NCBI GenBank assembly: GCA_003427395.1
Contig: BFEA01000270.1
Coordinates: 233,406 to 272,061 of the forward strand
Direction: 5' to 3'
Source of the DNA: Chara braunii
Lineage: Eukaryota; Streptophyta; Charophyceae; Charales; Characeae
Length of the DNA stretch: 38,656 nt
How positions within the stretch are numbered: position 1 is the stretch's first letter; each line of letters starts with the position of its first letter. This document shows, piece by piece, positions 1 through 10,303 of the stretch. Below the pieces are notes generated by a model that had not been told where the DNA came from, made no database searches, and worked only from the letters and a program-made list of their open reading frames with translations. The position numbers were made by a program, and so were the translations under genes.

Positions 1-291
1 CCTCCCCACGTCGAGTATCTCGTACGTTGGAAGGGTTACCCTGATGAGGAGGCTACCTGGGAGCCCCTCGAGCACTTGCAGCACGCTCGCATGTTGGTGC
101 GTGCTTATGATCGTGCTCGTCGTGCTGGGTTCACTGCTCCTCCTCAGCCCACTGACCCTCCTCCTTCTCCCCCGGCTGAGGAGACCGCTGAAGCCGAGCC
201 TGCTCCATCTGAGGCAGACCTTCAACAACAGCCGGATGCTGCTGAGCGTCCACAGCGCACTCGTCGTCGTCCTGCTCGATATGATGATTGA
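1..291 (+). CDS. C-terminal end of Ty3/gypsy Pol with chromodomain (partial, 5' end outside window)
   Basis: Frame 1 is open from the window edge to a TGA at 289-291. The first 30 residues read PPHVEYLVRWKGYPDEEATW followed by EPLEHL. This is a chromodomain core: the aromatic Y and W residues, the KGY turn and the TWEP motif are all present. A basic Ala/Arg-rich helix and a Pro/Glu-rich low-complexity tail follow, ending in RTRRRPARYDD. In plant chromoviruses this domain sits at the C-terminus of integrase and directs insertion into particular chromatin by binding histone tails. Protease, RT, RNase H and the integrase core lie upstream of the window, so I cannot judge whether the element is intact. 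A truncated fragment is equally possible. The family assignment is firm; the clade is not resolved. Confidence 0.8.
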   Translation, partial: PPHVEYLVRWKGYPDEEATWEPLEHLQHARMLVRAYDRARRAGFTAPPQPTDPPPSPPAEETAEAEPAPSEADLQQQPDAAERPQRTRRRPARYDD

Positions 292-1576
292 CTCTGACTT
301 ACCTTCCCACGTCCTTGACTTTTCAGTACTCCATCCATTCCAGTTTTGCTACTTCGGCTCATCGACGTTGCGGCTCTTCCTCGACGACATTCCGGACTTC
401 TCATCGTGGACGTCATCGGCAGCTTCTTGGACTTCGTCACGATCAGCTCTGCCTACTTCAGACGTCGCCACTCTCTTACCACTNTACCCTGTACAGTACC
501 CTGCTTGTGTCGCATGATGGTCTCCCTTTAGCCGGGTTCCTCTGAGTTGGGCTCTCCCTTGGTATACGCATAGGCATCGGGACCGTAGCGTTGCCCTGGC
601 TTCCCATCTTACGGATCTAGCTCCGACTTCCCTCACTTTAGGAGTAATTTGCATGATTCCCTTACCCATCATCTTTCTACCCTTCGCCGGCCCTCACGCC
701 CTAGTTAGGCAGCCCCGCATGCTTCATCTAGGTGCGTCCAGTATACCAGACTCCCTTGTTCACTTGCATGGTCGACCCTCCATAGCGGCCACCCCTTAGT
801 CGAGCATTACCCGCCCTGATGGTCTATCTGTTAGGGTCATTGGTTCTGTCCACTCCCAGTTCCCTACCCTCATTGAGCCTGATGACATGTGTTTTCCCCT
901 GTCACTATGTGTGGATGCCCTTAGGAGTTTTCGACCCCTAGGGTGCATTCGCCACCCTCAGAGACCATCCCACCCTTTGGTTTGCGACACACTTCTCATG
1001 TGACATATGGTTGTCTTATTGATTGCTTTGTTGCTATCAGACTGAGGCTACTGCCTCCGACAATTCTAGGATTTAGCTGTTCTGCTTTTGCTGTTCTTGG
1101 GACTTATACACTAGTCAGTTGTTACNAGACTGAGGCTAGTGCCTCCAACATTCTAGGATCTAGTTGTCACTACTTTNTGCTTTCCTAGGACATGTATGCT
1201 AGTTAGTTGCTTTTGCTCTCCTAGGACATGTATGTTAGTTAGTTGCTTCTGCTTTCACTTAGGCTGTTAGCTGTGACATTGTTGTTTTGTGACATTTTAT
1301 ATCCTAGGTTGCATCGCATGGACTCAACATGGAGCTTGCTCCGCATCCTAGNNTACTNAGGTTTTCTTTTCTTTGGTAGAGTTCCGCTTCTTGGCGGAAG
1401 CATGTTTGTATCTAGGCGATCCATCACAGGCCGAGGATCGTGTAGCGGACCTCGGGTTGGCCTGTGAGACCAGCCCCTTGGCCTGTTCTCACAGGCCTGT
1501 GTTGTATTCGGGGTAGGCCAGTCCAGGCCGGTACCTCTGTCGGTACCAGCTAGTCCAGTCCAGTCTCGTCAGTCTG
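292..1576 (+). other. Non-coding tail of the gypsy element, probable 3' UTR and LTR remnants
   Basis: No credible coding sequence follows the chromodomain stop. The DNA is pyrimidine-rich with small internal duplications. Single Ns occur at 484, 1126, 1177, 1352-1353 and 1358. The position just after integrase is where a gypsy element carries its 3' UTR, polypurine tract and 3' LTR. I could not find a convincing polypurine tract or TG...CA borders, so the LTR call is inferred from position only. The stretch ends near a 14-bp perfect palindrome, TGGGGTATACCCCA, at 1578-1591. Confidence 0.35.
1037..1247 (+). repeat. Short tandem duplications in the LTR-like region
   Basis: A block of about 37 bp beginning AGACTGAGGCTA occurs at about 1037-1074 and again at 1127-1163. 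A 36-bp unit containing CCTAGGACATGTATG occurs twice in tandem, with that motif at 1184-1198 and 1220-1234. Two of the single Ns (1126 and 1177) lie at the joins of these copies, so the assembler may have been unsure of copy number. Confidence 0.7.
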
Positions 1577-1658
1577 TTGGGGTATACCCCAGCCATTGTC
1601 TGTTTTCACGCTCATTCTTCACTTGCACATTTCTGGAGTACGTGCGTTGGAGTCCTGA

Positions 1659-2340
1659 GTGGAAGTTGCGTTGTGCGTCATTTTGCTCCCCCTTCTTCCT
1701 CCTCCATCTCTACCACTAGCGGAGCACCATACCTGGTGGGTCCGCTACAACGGCGAAGCCCGATGCACCAGTTTCCGACAGACCCAGTACCCATGTGGGG
1801 AGATGAGCAATCAGAGTCCCGCATCCAAGACCAAGCGGAAGAAACAACTGGTGATGGGTAAGCTGAAACTAGCCACTTAGAATGTCAGAGGGCTGGGGGA
1901 TACTACGGGAAGGGAGAAGAGGAAAAGGGTCAAATCGTGGATATTTAACCAGAAACTGGACTATATCTGTTTACAGGAAACTAAACTGGGAGAGGATAAG
2001 TTTAATTTGATTCAGGGATGGTGGGATGGTCCACAATTCTGGTCGCCAGCGCAGGGTACCAGAGGAGGGGTTAGTATTCTAATCCATAGGAGGTTGCAGG
2101 ACGACATCCTAGATGCAGAGACAGACCTCTGGGGTAAGTGGGCCTGGATCAAGCTCCGAACAGGCCAGAAGGACTGGGTATTGATGACGGTTTATGCCCC
2201 CTCAGAACTGACCTCCCGTGCAGTGTTTTTTAAAATCTACAAGGAGTGGTCCCCCCGACTGACAATCTGGTCATTTTGGGAGATTAGAATCTCTCTCTAG
2301 ACGAGGCGTTGTGTAAGGACTCTAGGGTGGCAGGAGGGAA
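1659..2340 (+). pseudogene. LINE-1 endonuclease, N-terminal half (broken)
   Basis: Frame 3 runs from 1659 as a basic segment (KTKRKKQ) into KLKLAT, an amber stop at 1878-1880, then NVRGLG. The usual LINE motif here has Trp, so the stop probably replaced a TGG. Further on come the metal-binding Glu motif YICLQETKL, then GGVSILIHRR and VYAPSE, all typical of the exonuclease-endonuclease-phosphatase fold that nicks target DNA to prime reverse transcription. After a run of six C at about 2251-2256 the frame shifts, and the Asp/Asn motif appears as GD-stop-N with TAG at 2285-2287, followed by LSLDEALCKDSRVAGGNN. The reading frame is then cut by the inserted element. The C-run shift could be real decay or a sequencing indel. 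Confidence 0.82.
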
Positions 2341-2860
2341 CAATAGAAAAATTCCCACGAAAAATGAAAGTTGAAAAAACATTCCATAAAAAAAAATTCT
2401 TCATATTTATAAATTATCATTACAATGTTCGTCCAATTTAAAATTTTCAATTTAATTTGATATGTTCCCGTCTTAATGTGAGCTTTTTCTTCCAACTACA
2501 ACTATTTGTTCAAGATGGAATGAAAGTCTGAACGAGTTTATGAAATGTTTTAATTAGACTTTCATTCTACTACAACGAATATCTTCTAATTTAGATTAGA
2601 TTAACCTATTTATGAGTGGAAATCCTTACTTAGAATGACAGTCCAATTTAAATATTTCATGAACTCATCCAGACTTTCATTCCATCTATAGCATGCAGTT
2701 CAAATTAGAAGGGATACCCCATTCTTGGAAGGAAAGTTTTCAAGTAAGATGAAAAATTTTAAAATTGGAATGACTTTTTTTAAGATGGAATGAAAATTTG
2801 AAATTTAGAATGTAATTTTACTCTAGAATGATTATTTAATTCTGGGAAATTTTTCTGTTG
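2341..2860. mobile_element. AT-rich foldback/MITE-like insertion inside the LINE-1 endonuclease
   Basis: The endonuclease reading breaks after GGNN and resumes at KDTSTLLQLIQE in the same frame. The roughly 520 bases between are AT-rich and full of stops. The ends are imperfect inverted repeats: CAATAGAAAAATTCCCA at 2341-2357 against the complement of TGGGAAATTTTTCTGTTG at 2843-2860. Inside, a segment near 2514-2554 containing GATGGAATGAAAGTCTG is the inverted partner of a segment near 2659-2693. GAA occurs on both sides and may be a 3-bp target duplication, but this is not secure. There is no transposase, so if mobile it is non-autonomous. The superfamily is unassigned. Confidence 0.6.
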
Positions 2861-5800
2861 AAGGACACTTCAACACTGTTACAATTAATACAGGAGAGGG
2901 AGCTGTCAGATCCGTACAAAAGTTTGAACCCAGAGGACCCAGGTTATACCTGGTACTTCAACATACGCAGAGAGAGGGACCGAGAAGAGGTTATAAGGCG
3001 TAGACAGGACTACTGTTTAGTGGGCAAAGGATTGACACAGGCGGTGACGCATGTGTACCAAAAGCCCCATCCGCTGTCGGATCACAAACCAGTGATCATG
3101 GACCTAGCCTCGGTGGGAGAGGGAGGAAGAGGGCGTGGTTATTTCAAACTGAACGCGCAAAACTTGGAGGATCCGGGGTTAACCTCTTGGGTTAAAGAAC
3201 ACATGGATTCGTGGCAGCTGGTCAAACCACAGTTCACTTCCACAGCGGAATGGTTAGATGGGGGCTTGGCTGTGATCTCAATGGTAATGGATGTGAGCAC
3301 CAGGAATTTAGCACGAGAGCGTAACAGAGAAGAGGACCAATGCAGAAGAAGGGTAGAAGAGACAGAGAGGAGACTGAAGATGCACCCGATCTCAGAGTTA
3401 GTTTGGGCAAAGGAGAGAGAACGCAGGCTGGCAGCCTGGGAGAAATTACAGATGGAGAAACAACTAAGATGGGAAGAGCTGTTGAAAGACAAAGGTTTGC
3501 TGGTAGACGACAAAATGACAAAGGAAAACTTCCGCAAGCTACTCCCAAGTACTTCCTTTCAACAGGTGGTGCAACTGAATCACCCTTTTAATCAGGGAGC
3601 GCTACCGGCCACCTCATAGGAGGACATGCTCGAGTACGCGAAGATCTACTACGCAGACATTCTTACAACCAGGCGCTGTCAGGACACTGCGGACTCAGAT
3701 CTCTCTTAGGAGCTGGACATGTGGGAAGATACCACAGTCCGACTGGAGGAGGTGGACCGGCTGGCATTAGACAGACCAATCACAGAGGAAGATTTGAAGC
3801 AAACTCTCAAGGTGATGGCTGCTGGGAAGTGCTCGAGAAGAAATGGGTTGACAGTGGAGTTCTACCAGACCTGTTGGGAAGCGTTGGGGCCTGCGTTAGT
3901 AGAAGTGTACAATGAAGTCTTGATTGTAGGGAAACTGGGAGGGGCTATGACGCACGGGGTTATTTCGGTCATGTTCAAGAAAGGTGATAAGACAAACATT
4001 AAGAACTATCGGCCTATCTCGGTTCTTAATGTTAGCTACAAGATACTGGCCAAGGCGTTGGCGCTCCGGTTGGGGGCGATCCTCCCAAAGTTGGTAGAGA
4101 AAGATCAGGGAGCATTTGTACAGGGCAAATCCATCTTTGTCAATATCTTGACGGCCATCGAGAGCATTGAAGTGATTCAGGGAGAGAACTTGGATCTAGC
4201 GGTACTTCTACTAGACATGGAAAAAGCCTATGACCGGGTTGGTTGGCCTTTCGTGCTGACGACATTGAAGAAGCTAGGATTTGGTCAGGGATTCTGCAGG
4301 TGGGTCATTGCTATGTATACCCTCGCCACGTCTGCCGTGCAAGTCAATGGTCACCTGTCGAAGACATTTCACCTGTCCAGGTCGCTGCGTCAGGGCTGTC
4401 CCCTGGCTCCACTTCTCTTCATGCTTCAGTTGGAGATCCCCCTCAACCGTTTCAGGAAGCACCCCCGCATCAAAGACCTTCCCACATTCACAGATAAAGA
4501 CTGCAGAGCAAAGACGCTCGCCGATGATATGCTGCTAATTTCTGCTAATACGGAGGAATCGTTGGAGGCGGTGAAAGAGGTTTTGTCAGATTACTCCCTG
4601 CTATCCGAGGCTCAGGTGAATTGGTCCAAATCGACATATTTACTGCCACAAGGTAGGAATCTAGTGGTGGAGTGGGGTATGCAAAGGGTGAATGCAGAAA
4701 CTGGAGAAAGATACTTGGGAGTGATGGTTAGCACTCAGGTGATGAGCATCACCCAAGGGGCGATCCTCCAACAAAGAGTAGGAGCAAGGCTGAGAAGTTG
4801 GGGCCCAGCGGGTCATTTATCACTGTATGGGGGAGCCTTAGTCATTAATGTTTCCTTGTTCTCTCTTATCTGGTTCATAGGAATGGTACGAGAACTGACA
4901 GGTGTTGTCATTACAGAGATTCGAAGATTGGCAGCGAGGTTCCTTTGGAAACCTCGAGCCAGAGATGAGGAAGGTTTCATAAGGAAAGTGCCATGCGAAC
5001 TGATTACATTTCCTAAAGACCAGGGGGGACTAGGACTAATAGACCCACAGAGGAAGAATCAGGCTCAACTCAGGCAGTGGTTGACGAAGGTGGCTATGGC
5101 AGAGGAGAAAGAAGACTGAATTCGGTTGGAGGAGAGACTGTTAATGAGAGAATGGTAGCTCAGTCATCCAGAGGACGTATGGGTTTGTTTTTTCGTAGAG
5201 TCATTCATGAAAAAGAGGTTGACTTCGGAATTCTGGGATACAGTGAGAAAGGCATGGCTGGAGCAACCACCAGAGGAAAGGGAGCCTCCGAGGACTAAAG
5301 AGGAGGTGCTGCGGCAGGGATTGTTCGAAAATTATTTTATTGTGAATGAGGAGGGAGCGAGCTTTGGGGCCAATGGGTCCTCGAGGTCATTTGGTAGGGC
5401 TTGGATACGGAAGGGAGTCTCAAGAATAATGGATCTGTGGTCCGAGCCTTTGGGCACGTGGAAACCATTTGCGAAGATACACCAATCCCTACGGGGGCTA
5501 TGGCATGCGGAGGAGCACTGGCAGCAGCTGCTTCAGGCCATCCCGGCAGACTGGCAATTCCTCCTGGGTCCAGAGGGAGTAGACCTGGTGGGCACTTGGT
5601 ATGTTGCACCACCGGAGCAGGGCAGAGAGGAGTTGTGGGAGCTGCCGGGGTTTACACAGGGAGGGTTCAGAGAGGTACAGAGATGGGTTACTGCAGGTCC
5701 AAGTTCCGCTCTAGTCCCGACAGGGAGAGAGGTGATCCAACAGTGGACCAACCCACCGCAAGCTAGAGTCATCCAAGAGCGGAATCGTAGAGGAACAATC

Positions 5801-6376
5801 CGGTCCACAGTATGGGTGGGGAGAGTTTCCCTCAGAGAACTTCCAATCGACCCTAGGGCCTGGAAGTGGAGGGAAAGAGTGGCCTCAAGAGCGAGCCCAC
5901 ACGGGGTCTATCTCTCGAATTACTCAGTGGCAGAGTCCTACAAGCTGGCGAATAGATCAAGGAGAAACCCAGCAAGCATTGCAGTGGCCAGATGGGGTGT
6001 TGTCCTAATGGAAGATCTACAGGGAAGGGAAGGGGACTTTTTAAAATTATGGAATGTGCTGCTCACCCTTCCGGATCTGAAACAAGCGAGTCTTCTCTGG
6101 TTGCTCTCCCTCCTGGTTACTCCCTCAGCGGTTTGGTTATGTAGTCGAGGGATGGAGGAGGTCCCCCTGAAATGCTCTCGCTGCTCTTGGCCATTCGAAT
6201 CCACTAAGCACTTGTGGTGGGACTGCCCAGCGTCAAAGAGGGTGTGGAATGGTGGGAGGACCATTGGAGAAGAATGGGAGGGGAGGGCATTGCGTGGGAT
6301 GAGCGATGGGTGCTACTGGGATTTGTCCAGGAAGATCACACTGGTAAGAAAGGTTGGCCTTACTTGGCCCAAGTGA
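2861..6376 (+). pseudogene. LINE-1 ORF2: endonuclease end, reverse transcriptase and C-terminal domain
   Basis: One frame carries the whole stretch, interrupted by stops at 3617, 3707, 5117 and 5156. The start holds the end of the endonuclease with the catalytic His motif PLSDHKPVIMDL. A charged, helix-rich linker (about 3130-3540) follows. The reverse transcriptase begins near 3719, with FKKGDKTNIKNYRPISVLNVSYKILAKAL, DQGAFVQGKSI, the first catalytic Asp in LLLDMEKAYDRV, RQGCPLAPLLF, and LADDMLLI in place of the usual F/YADD. The two Asp of ADD remain, so the metal site is nominally intact. After 5207 the C-terminal region reads to a Cys/His cluster, CSRCSWPFESTKHLWWDCPASK, which matches the zf-RVT type zinc-binding domain of plant LINEs. 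The true frame leaves near 6247. Confidence 0.88.
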
Positions 6377-6642
6377 CTAGAGCGATCATTTGCTCTGTCA
6401 TCTGGGCTGACAGGAACCGGTCCAGATTTGAGGGACGACCGCTGTCAGATCACGAAATCAAAGGGATGATTAAACAAGGACTGAGGAGAGCTATCTGGGC
6501 GGACTGGCGCAGGAAGGTCAGAAGCGGTAAAGGGCCAAGAAGGCACCTTTGGTGGTTCTTGAGAGCATGGGGCAAAGGGAACCAACTGGCAGGGGTACAC
6601 ACAGTGAGAGGGTTAGTGGTCTCTAAATGGCTGAGTTCGTAG
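6247..6642 (+). pseudogene. LINE-1 ORF2 C-terminus after a frameshift
   Basis: Beyond the zf-RVT cysteines the homologous reading moves to another frame: WWEDHWRRM, then KKGWPYLAQVTRAIICSVIWADRNRSRFEGR, and finally HTVRGLVVSKWLSS with a stop at 6640-6642. The open minus-strand copy LINE-2 has the parallel order [39 protein letters not shown] and [15 protein letters not shown]. This shows both the frameshift and the real protein end. The domain's function is not established; it follows the zinc cluster in this LINE lineage. Confidence 0.82.
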
Positions 6643-7137
6643 TAGAGCAGGTAGGGAGGTGTGGGCATATGAACTAGTTATCTCAGTAGGGAGGACCAGG
6701 GTTACTCGGTCCATAAGGAGGAGGCTAGAGAGTACCATAGTTTAGAAACAGAGCACTCAGTTCTGTAGGGACGCAGTGGTCCATGTAGAAGAGTGTTGCA
6801 GCGGAAGGAACGCAGGTAGCGTTTCACCAGATCACATAGATCTGGGCGTCGTGTTAGATGGCGTAGTATAGGAAGCGTTTCGGTAGAAGGGTGCACTGGC
6901 GGAAAGGAAGGAAGGTTCACAGCAGTTCAGGTAGGTCTAAGTAACAGTGATAGGAAAAGCTGAGTTTTGGAATTGGATTTGAAATCGCAGTGGTTGACCT
7001 CCGACTCGGCTGGGGTCGTAAGCTAAACTGGCTGATGCTGCCAGGATAACACCGGGTAGAATTGTGGGGTCCCCGGCCTCAATTATGTCTGTTTTGGAAT
7101 GAAATGAACTGAATTTGGAAAAAAAAAAAAAAAAAAA
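6643..7137 (+). other. LINE-1 3' UTR and poly(A) tail
   Basis: There is no coding sequence between the ORF2 stop and a run of 19 A at 7119-7137. The tail marks the 3' end of the element and was copied from its RNA. The sequence AGGCCGGTAC occurs at 1525-1534, before the element, and again at 7161-7170, 23 bases after the tail. It could reflect the insertion site but is not adjacent to the tail, so I do not call it a target-site duplication. Confidence 0.7.
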
Positions 7138-7781
7138 GGAGGGGCCGGCCACCCCACATAAGGCCGGTACTGGGAGCCTTACCCAGTTTNGCTTTTTACA
7201 GGACCCATTCAGGGACCTGATGAACACCCGCAAACTCACCAAAGTTGAAAACCGTCCTGACTTAATATTCTCTACTACACTAACAACAAAACAGGCCACC
7301 ACAAACCCTTCCACTACTAACAATCAACATTCAATCATCCCTCCCCTCCCCTCCCACTTATTCTTTGAGTACCTACCAGATCCCCTAATCTACTCTTTTG
7401 CCCTAAGAATTACCTACTGCTTCCTGAAACAGGTGGTCCTTCCACCAAACGACACAGAGTCATATGCTCGGACCCCCCAAGGCTATAGCGCCTCGGCTTC
7501 CTAGTCTCCCCCTCTCCGGATCCCAGACAACTCATAGGCTTTCCGTATGTCCTCCTGCAGACCTGTCTACCCACCGGGCCACCGAGAGGTCAGGTGGGTT
7601 ATCCCTCTGACAAACAAACGTCAAGTCTTTCTCCACTCATTTCCACTCTCCCTTNTCTACCCACCGGGCCACCGAGAGGTCAGGTGGGTTATCCCTCTGA
7701 CAAACAAACGTCAAGTCTTTCTCCACTCATTTCCACTCTCCCTTACTCCAACTTGCACTCCAACCCCCTCCTCCTCCTACT
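7138..7781. other. Spacer between LINE-1 and LINE-2, with no gene recognised
   Basis: A single N sits at 7190. An open frame continues from the poly(A) to about 7504, but it starts in Lys-coding A's and shows no domain. The right part may be the 3' UTR of minus-strand LINE-2, since it lies downstream of that ORF's stop. No poly(T) marking the end of that element was found. Confidence 0.4.
7566..7744 (+). repeat. 89-bp perfect duplication separated by a single N (probable assembly artefact)
   Basis: Bases 7566-7654 and 7656-7744 are identical, with one N at 7655 between them. Both copies start TCTACCCACCGGGCC and end CACTCTCCCTT. An exact repeat placed symmetrically around an N is what remains when two overlapping contig ends are butted together instead of merged. 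A genuine tandem repeat is less likely. Confidence 0.85.
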
Positions 7782-7784
7782 CCC

Positions 7785-7873
<89 letters not shown>
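7782..7873 (+). repeat. (CT)n microsatellite
   Basis: An almost pure CT run of about 90 bp, with two CCC interruptions near its start. Any Ser-Leu or Arg-Glu reading frame across it is a translation artefact of the repeat. It lies downstream of the LINE-2 stop on the minus strand, perhaps within its 3' UTR. Confidence 0.95.
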
Positions 7874-7876
<3 letters not shown>

Positions 7877-7927
7877 CCTCTCTCGTATGCTGTCGTATGC
7901 TCGCTCAATCACACCCTGTTCTCCTGA

Positions 7928-9289
7928 TTAGGCCGCTAGCCAGGGGGAAATCACCAGCTTCCCTTCCAGTGTAACTGTTGCCAATATGTTTCCTCTGGCC
8001 CATGTGAAGAGGAACCAGGTTCGACCTGCAGATGACCGGCCACTGTCTGCTTTGCGAATCCAATCCGCCCTGATCATGGTTCTGATCATGGCTTTGATTT
8101 TGGCCTTAATGGACGCATCTGCAGACCAGTCTCCTCTGAAGAGTATACTGTTCCTGTTATCCCATATGACCCACATAATGGCTGACCTGATGGCCTGGGC
8201 TACATACCCCCACCCTCTTTTACTGAAAAAGAGAGGTGGCAGCAGTCCCGTACATACCCAGGCCTGATCCCGCTGGAGAGCAGGCCCCATCCTCTGCCAA
8301 TGTGTAGACCACCAGTGCCATATCAGCTTTGACGTCGGGCATTCCCAAATTAAGTGGAGCAGAGTCTCTTCTCGTCTGTTCCCGCAACGCACGCAGAGGG
8401 GACTAACCTCCATCCCTTTATCTGATAGCCACTTCCCTGTTGGAATGGCCCCATGTGTAAGCAGCCATAGTAGGCTCCAAAGTTTCAAACTCGGAAGCGC
8501 CATCAGCTGAGACCGTAAAGATTTCAACTTTTGAACACTGAGTGGTTCAGCGAGGTTCAACATTTGAACTGTCCGGTTACAAACCTCTGGTCCCATCTCT
8601 GAGATTTTAGAGGCCTGCTGGATGCTTCTCCCTAATTTAGAGTTGTATGTTGCCAAGGATCTGTTTGACCCAGGTTGAAGTTTCCATTCACAACAGTTTG
8701 GGTCCAATCTCAGATCTGAGATCGCCTTCCCTCCCTGGATTGTTGTCCACCCTTGTCTCCCATTGGCCTCTGATTTCCACACCGCTCTAATGGTTGTAAG
8801 TTGTACCTCTGCGCCCAGTGTGTCCTCCTTCATAAGACGAAGCTTCCGTTCTGAACCCTGAGCTGGTTCTGCTGCCCAAACTGTTACTTTCCACACCCCC
8901 GGTTCTCTCTCTTCCTCCACCTTACAAATTTTATCTGGTTGGTTTCCTGATTGGGCTTGCCTATACCAGCTACCCACTCTCGGGGCCGGGGCTTCTTCTA
9001 GCCACCACCTCCACTCCACTGGAATTGCTGCGATTAACTCCTCCTGCTTCTTCTTGACCTCCTGTAGTTTGCCCAGTGACAGTCGGATTTCTGATTCGGT
9101 TTTCCATCTCCTCACTTCCTCTGTCCAGAGGTCCTTCACTCTCGAAACTCGTCTTTCCATCCACTTTCTTCCAAAATTACCAGCTTGGGCTGCTGCTGAG
9201 AAAACTGCGCCGTCTGAACGGATAATGGCAGGGTTATCGAATAATAATTGAGTGAGCACCTCCTCCCTCCCTGTAGGCTCCCTTTGCAT
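7928..9289 (-). CDS. LINE-2: C-terminal domain of an L1-like ORF2, 5'-truncated but open
   Basis: An uninterrupted 453-residue frame parallels the C-terminal region of LINE-1. It shares [11 protein letters not shown] with EEVLRQGLFEN, and [19 protein letters not shown] with FGRAWIRKGVSRIMDLWSE. It has a zf-RVT-like cluster, [23 protein letters not shown], and the tail [25 protein letters not shown] ending VISPWLAA. No reverse transcriptase or endonuclease precedes it; homology stops near 9300, as in a 5'-truncated LINE insertion. The ATG at 9287-9289 is only the first in the frame, which stays open a little further upstream. It is clearly related to LINE-1 but diverged. Why the frame is unbroken is unclear; it may simply be younger. 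Confidence 0.8.
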   Translation of the reverse strand: MQREPTGREEVLTQLLFDNPAIIRSDGAVFSAAAQAGNFGRKWMERRVSRVKDLWTEEVRRWKTESEIRLSLGKLQEVKKKQEELIAAIPVEWRWWLEEAPAPRVGSWYRQAQSGNQPDKICKVEEEREPGVWKVTVWAAEPAQGSERKLRLMKEDTLGAEVQLTTIRAVWKSEANGRQGWTTIQGGKAISDLRLDPNCCEWKLQPGSNRSLATYNSKLGRSIQQASKISEMGPEVCNRTVQMLNLAEPLSVQKLKSLRSQLMALPSLKLWSLLWLLTHGAIPTGKWLSDKGMEVSPLCVRCGNRREETLLHLIWECPTSKLIWHWWSTHWQRMGPALQRDQAWVCTGLLPPLFFSKRGWGYVAQAIRSAIMWVIWDNRNSILFRGDWSADASIKAKIKAMIRTMIRADWIRKADSGRSSAGRTWFLFTWARGNILATVTLEGKLVISPWLAA

Positions 9290-9780
9290 TCTGAAGTCAT
9301 TTCTGAAAATTAATGAAAAAATGAATAAGGAATTTGCGGTAACCTCAAGAGGTTACCGCATTTTTCCACCCCCCGCGGCCCTTCAGACCGCTGACAAAAG
9401 GGTTCACGAAGAACTTAGAATAAGCATAATTTGCGAAAATGTGGACGCCGTGTGAGTACCCCTGCATACTATTTTTTGGTGATTTTGGGGATATTGCGGA
9501 TTTGGTACCGCAGTGTGAGCGTGCCCTTAAACCACTAGTACCTCCGAGCCTGTTTTTGCCGACCCTGAATTTCACTGCGCTGGGAGTTCGCTGAGCCTGG
9601 TACCTATGGCACCGGTCGGGAAAAACATGTAATTTTTAAATTTTTCCGCCCGATAACGTTTCAACTTCAGGTCTGTCGGCCTCCAGTTCCGACCGAGAAA
9701 CGGACAGAAGTTTGAGTGGGGTCTGAGGTCGGAAGGGCCATGACAATTTTTTTTTTATTATTATTTTTTATTTTATTTTT
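9290..9780. other. Unassigned sequence beyond the LINE-2 truncation point
   Basis: No coding sequence is recognised. The notable feature is a 24-bp hairpin at 9336-9359. The right end becomes T-rich from about 9747. The segment may belong to an older element into which LINE-2 inserted, but nothing identifies it. Confidence 0.3.
9336..9359. repeat. Perfect 11-bp hairpin (GCGGTAACCTC / GAGGTTACCGC)
   Basis: The two 11-base arms are exact complements around a 2-base AA centre. The sequence lies about 45 bp outside the probable 5' truncation point of LINE-2. A related GGTACCGC occurs near 9505. It could be the end of a DNA transposon or a target-site structure; the sequence does not decide. Confidence 0.85.
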
Positions 9781-10034
9781 TTAAATTTTTAATTTTTATT
9801 TTTATCCTTTCCAGTTTGCCGGTGTGCGGTCGTGGGTGTCGTTTTGCCGGCGACCGGTAGGCTGGAATTGAATGGCGGCGATCATCCGAGGGTGGGTGGA
9901 CGGTTGGACGGCGATGGTCGCCATCGCAAGTGGCTGGGGCTCGCGTCCGGACCTCCCCGGTGTGTGTGTGCGCACGCACGCGGGCGGTTGTATGTGTGTG
10001 TTTGTTTGCGTGTGGTCATCAGTGTATGATGCGG

Positions 10035-10038
<4 letters not shown>

Positions 10039-10087
<49 letters not shown>

Positions 10088-10303
10088 GACCAATCGTCGG
10101 GGGGCATTAGATGTCATCCCCGGCCGATTGGGTGACCAACAGTGATCCCTGACGATTGGGGGCCATTATATGTCATCCCCGGACGATTGGGTGGCCAACA
10201 GTGATCAATCTGCAGTCGGGATGAAATCGTATGGTGATTGTTCGCCACCCAATCGTCCGGGATTGACATGTAATGTCCCCTGATGATTGGCCGTCATATG
10301 TGG

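Larger units (their letters stand above)
1659..7137 (+). mobile_element. LINE-1: L1-like non-LTR retrotransposon, decayed, with a nested insertion
   Basis: In order this holds a short upstream reading frame, an AP-type endonuclease, a reverse transcriptase, a C-terminal Cys/His domain, a roughly 500-bp 3' UTR and a 19-A tail at 7119-7137. That is the layout of a plant L1-type LINE read left to right. The 5' border is not sharp: homologous sequence may begin anywhere from about 1.6 to 1.74 kb, so 5' truncation is likely. No target-site duplication was found directly beside the poly(A). The copy is dead as written. It has six in-frame stops (1878, 2285, 3617, 3707, 5117, 5156), frameshifts near 2250 and near 6247, and a roughly 520-bp insertion at 2341-2860. 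Confidence 0.88.

Noticed and set aside
1525-7170. AGGCCGGTAC as the LINE-1 target-site duplication
   Set aside because: The downstream copy lies 23 bases after the poly(A), whereas a true duplication should be adjacent.
7785-7912. Arg-Glu and Ser-Leu repeat proteins across CT/GA runs (also near 10039-10640)
   Set aside because: They are pure translations of dinucleotide repeats and N gaps.
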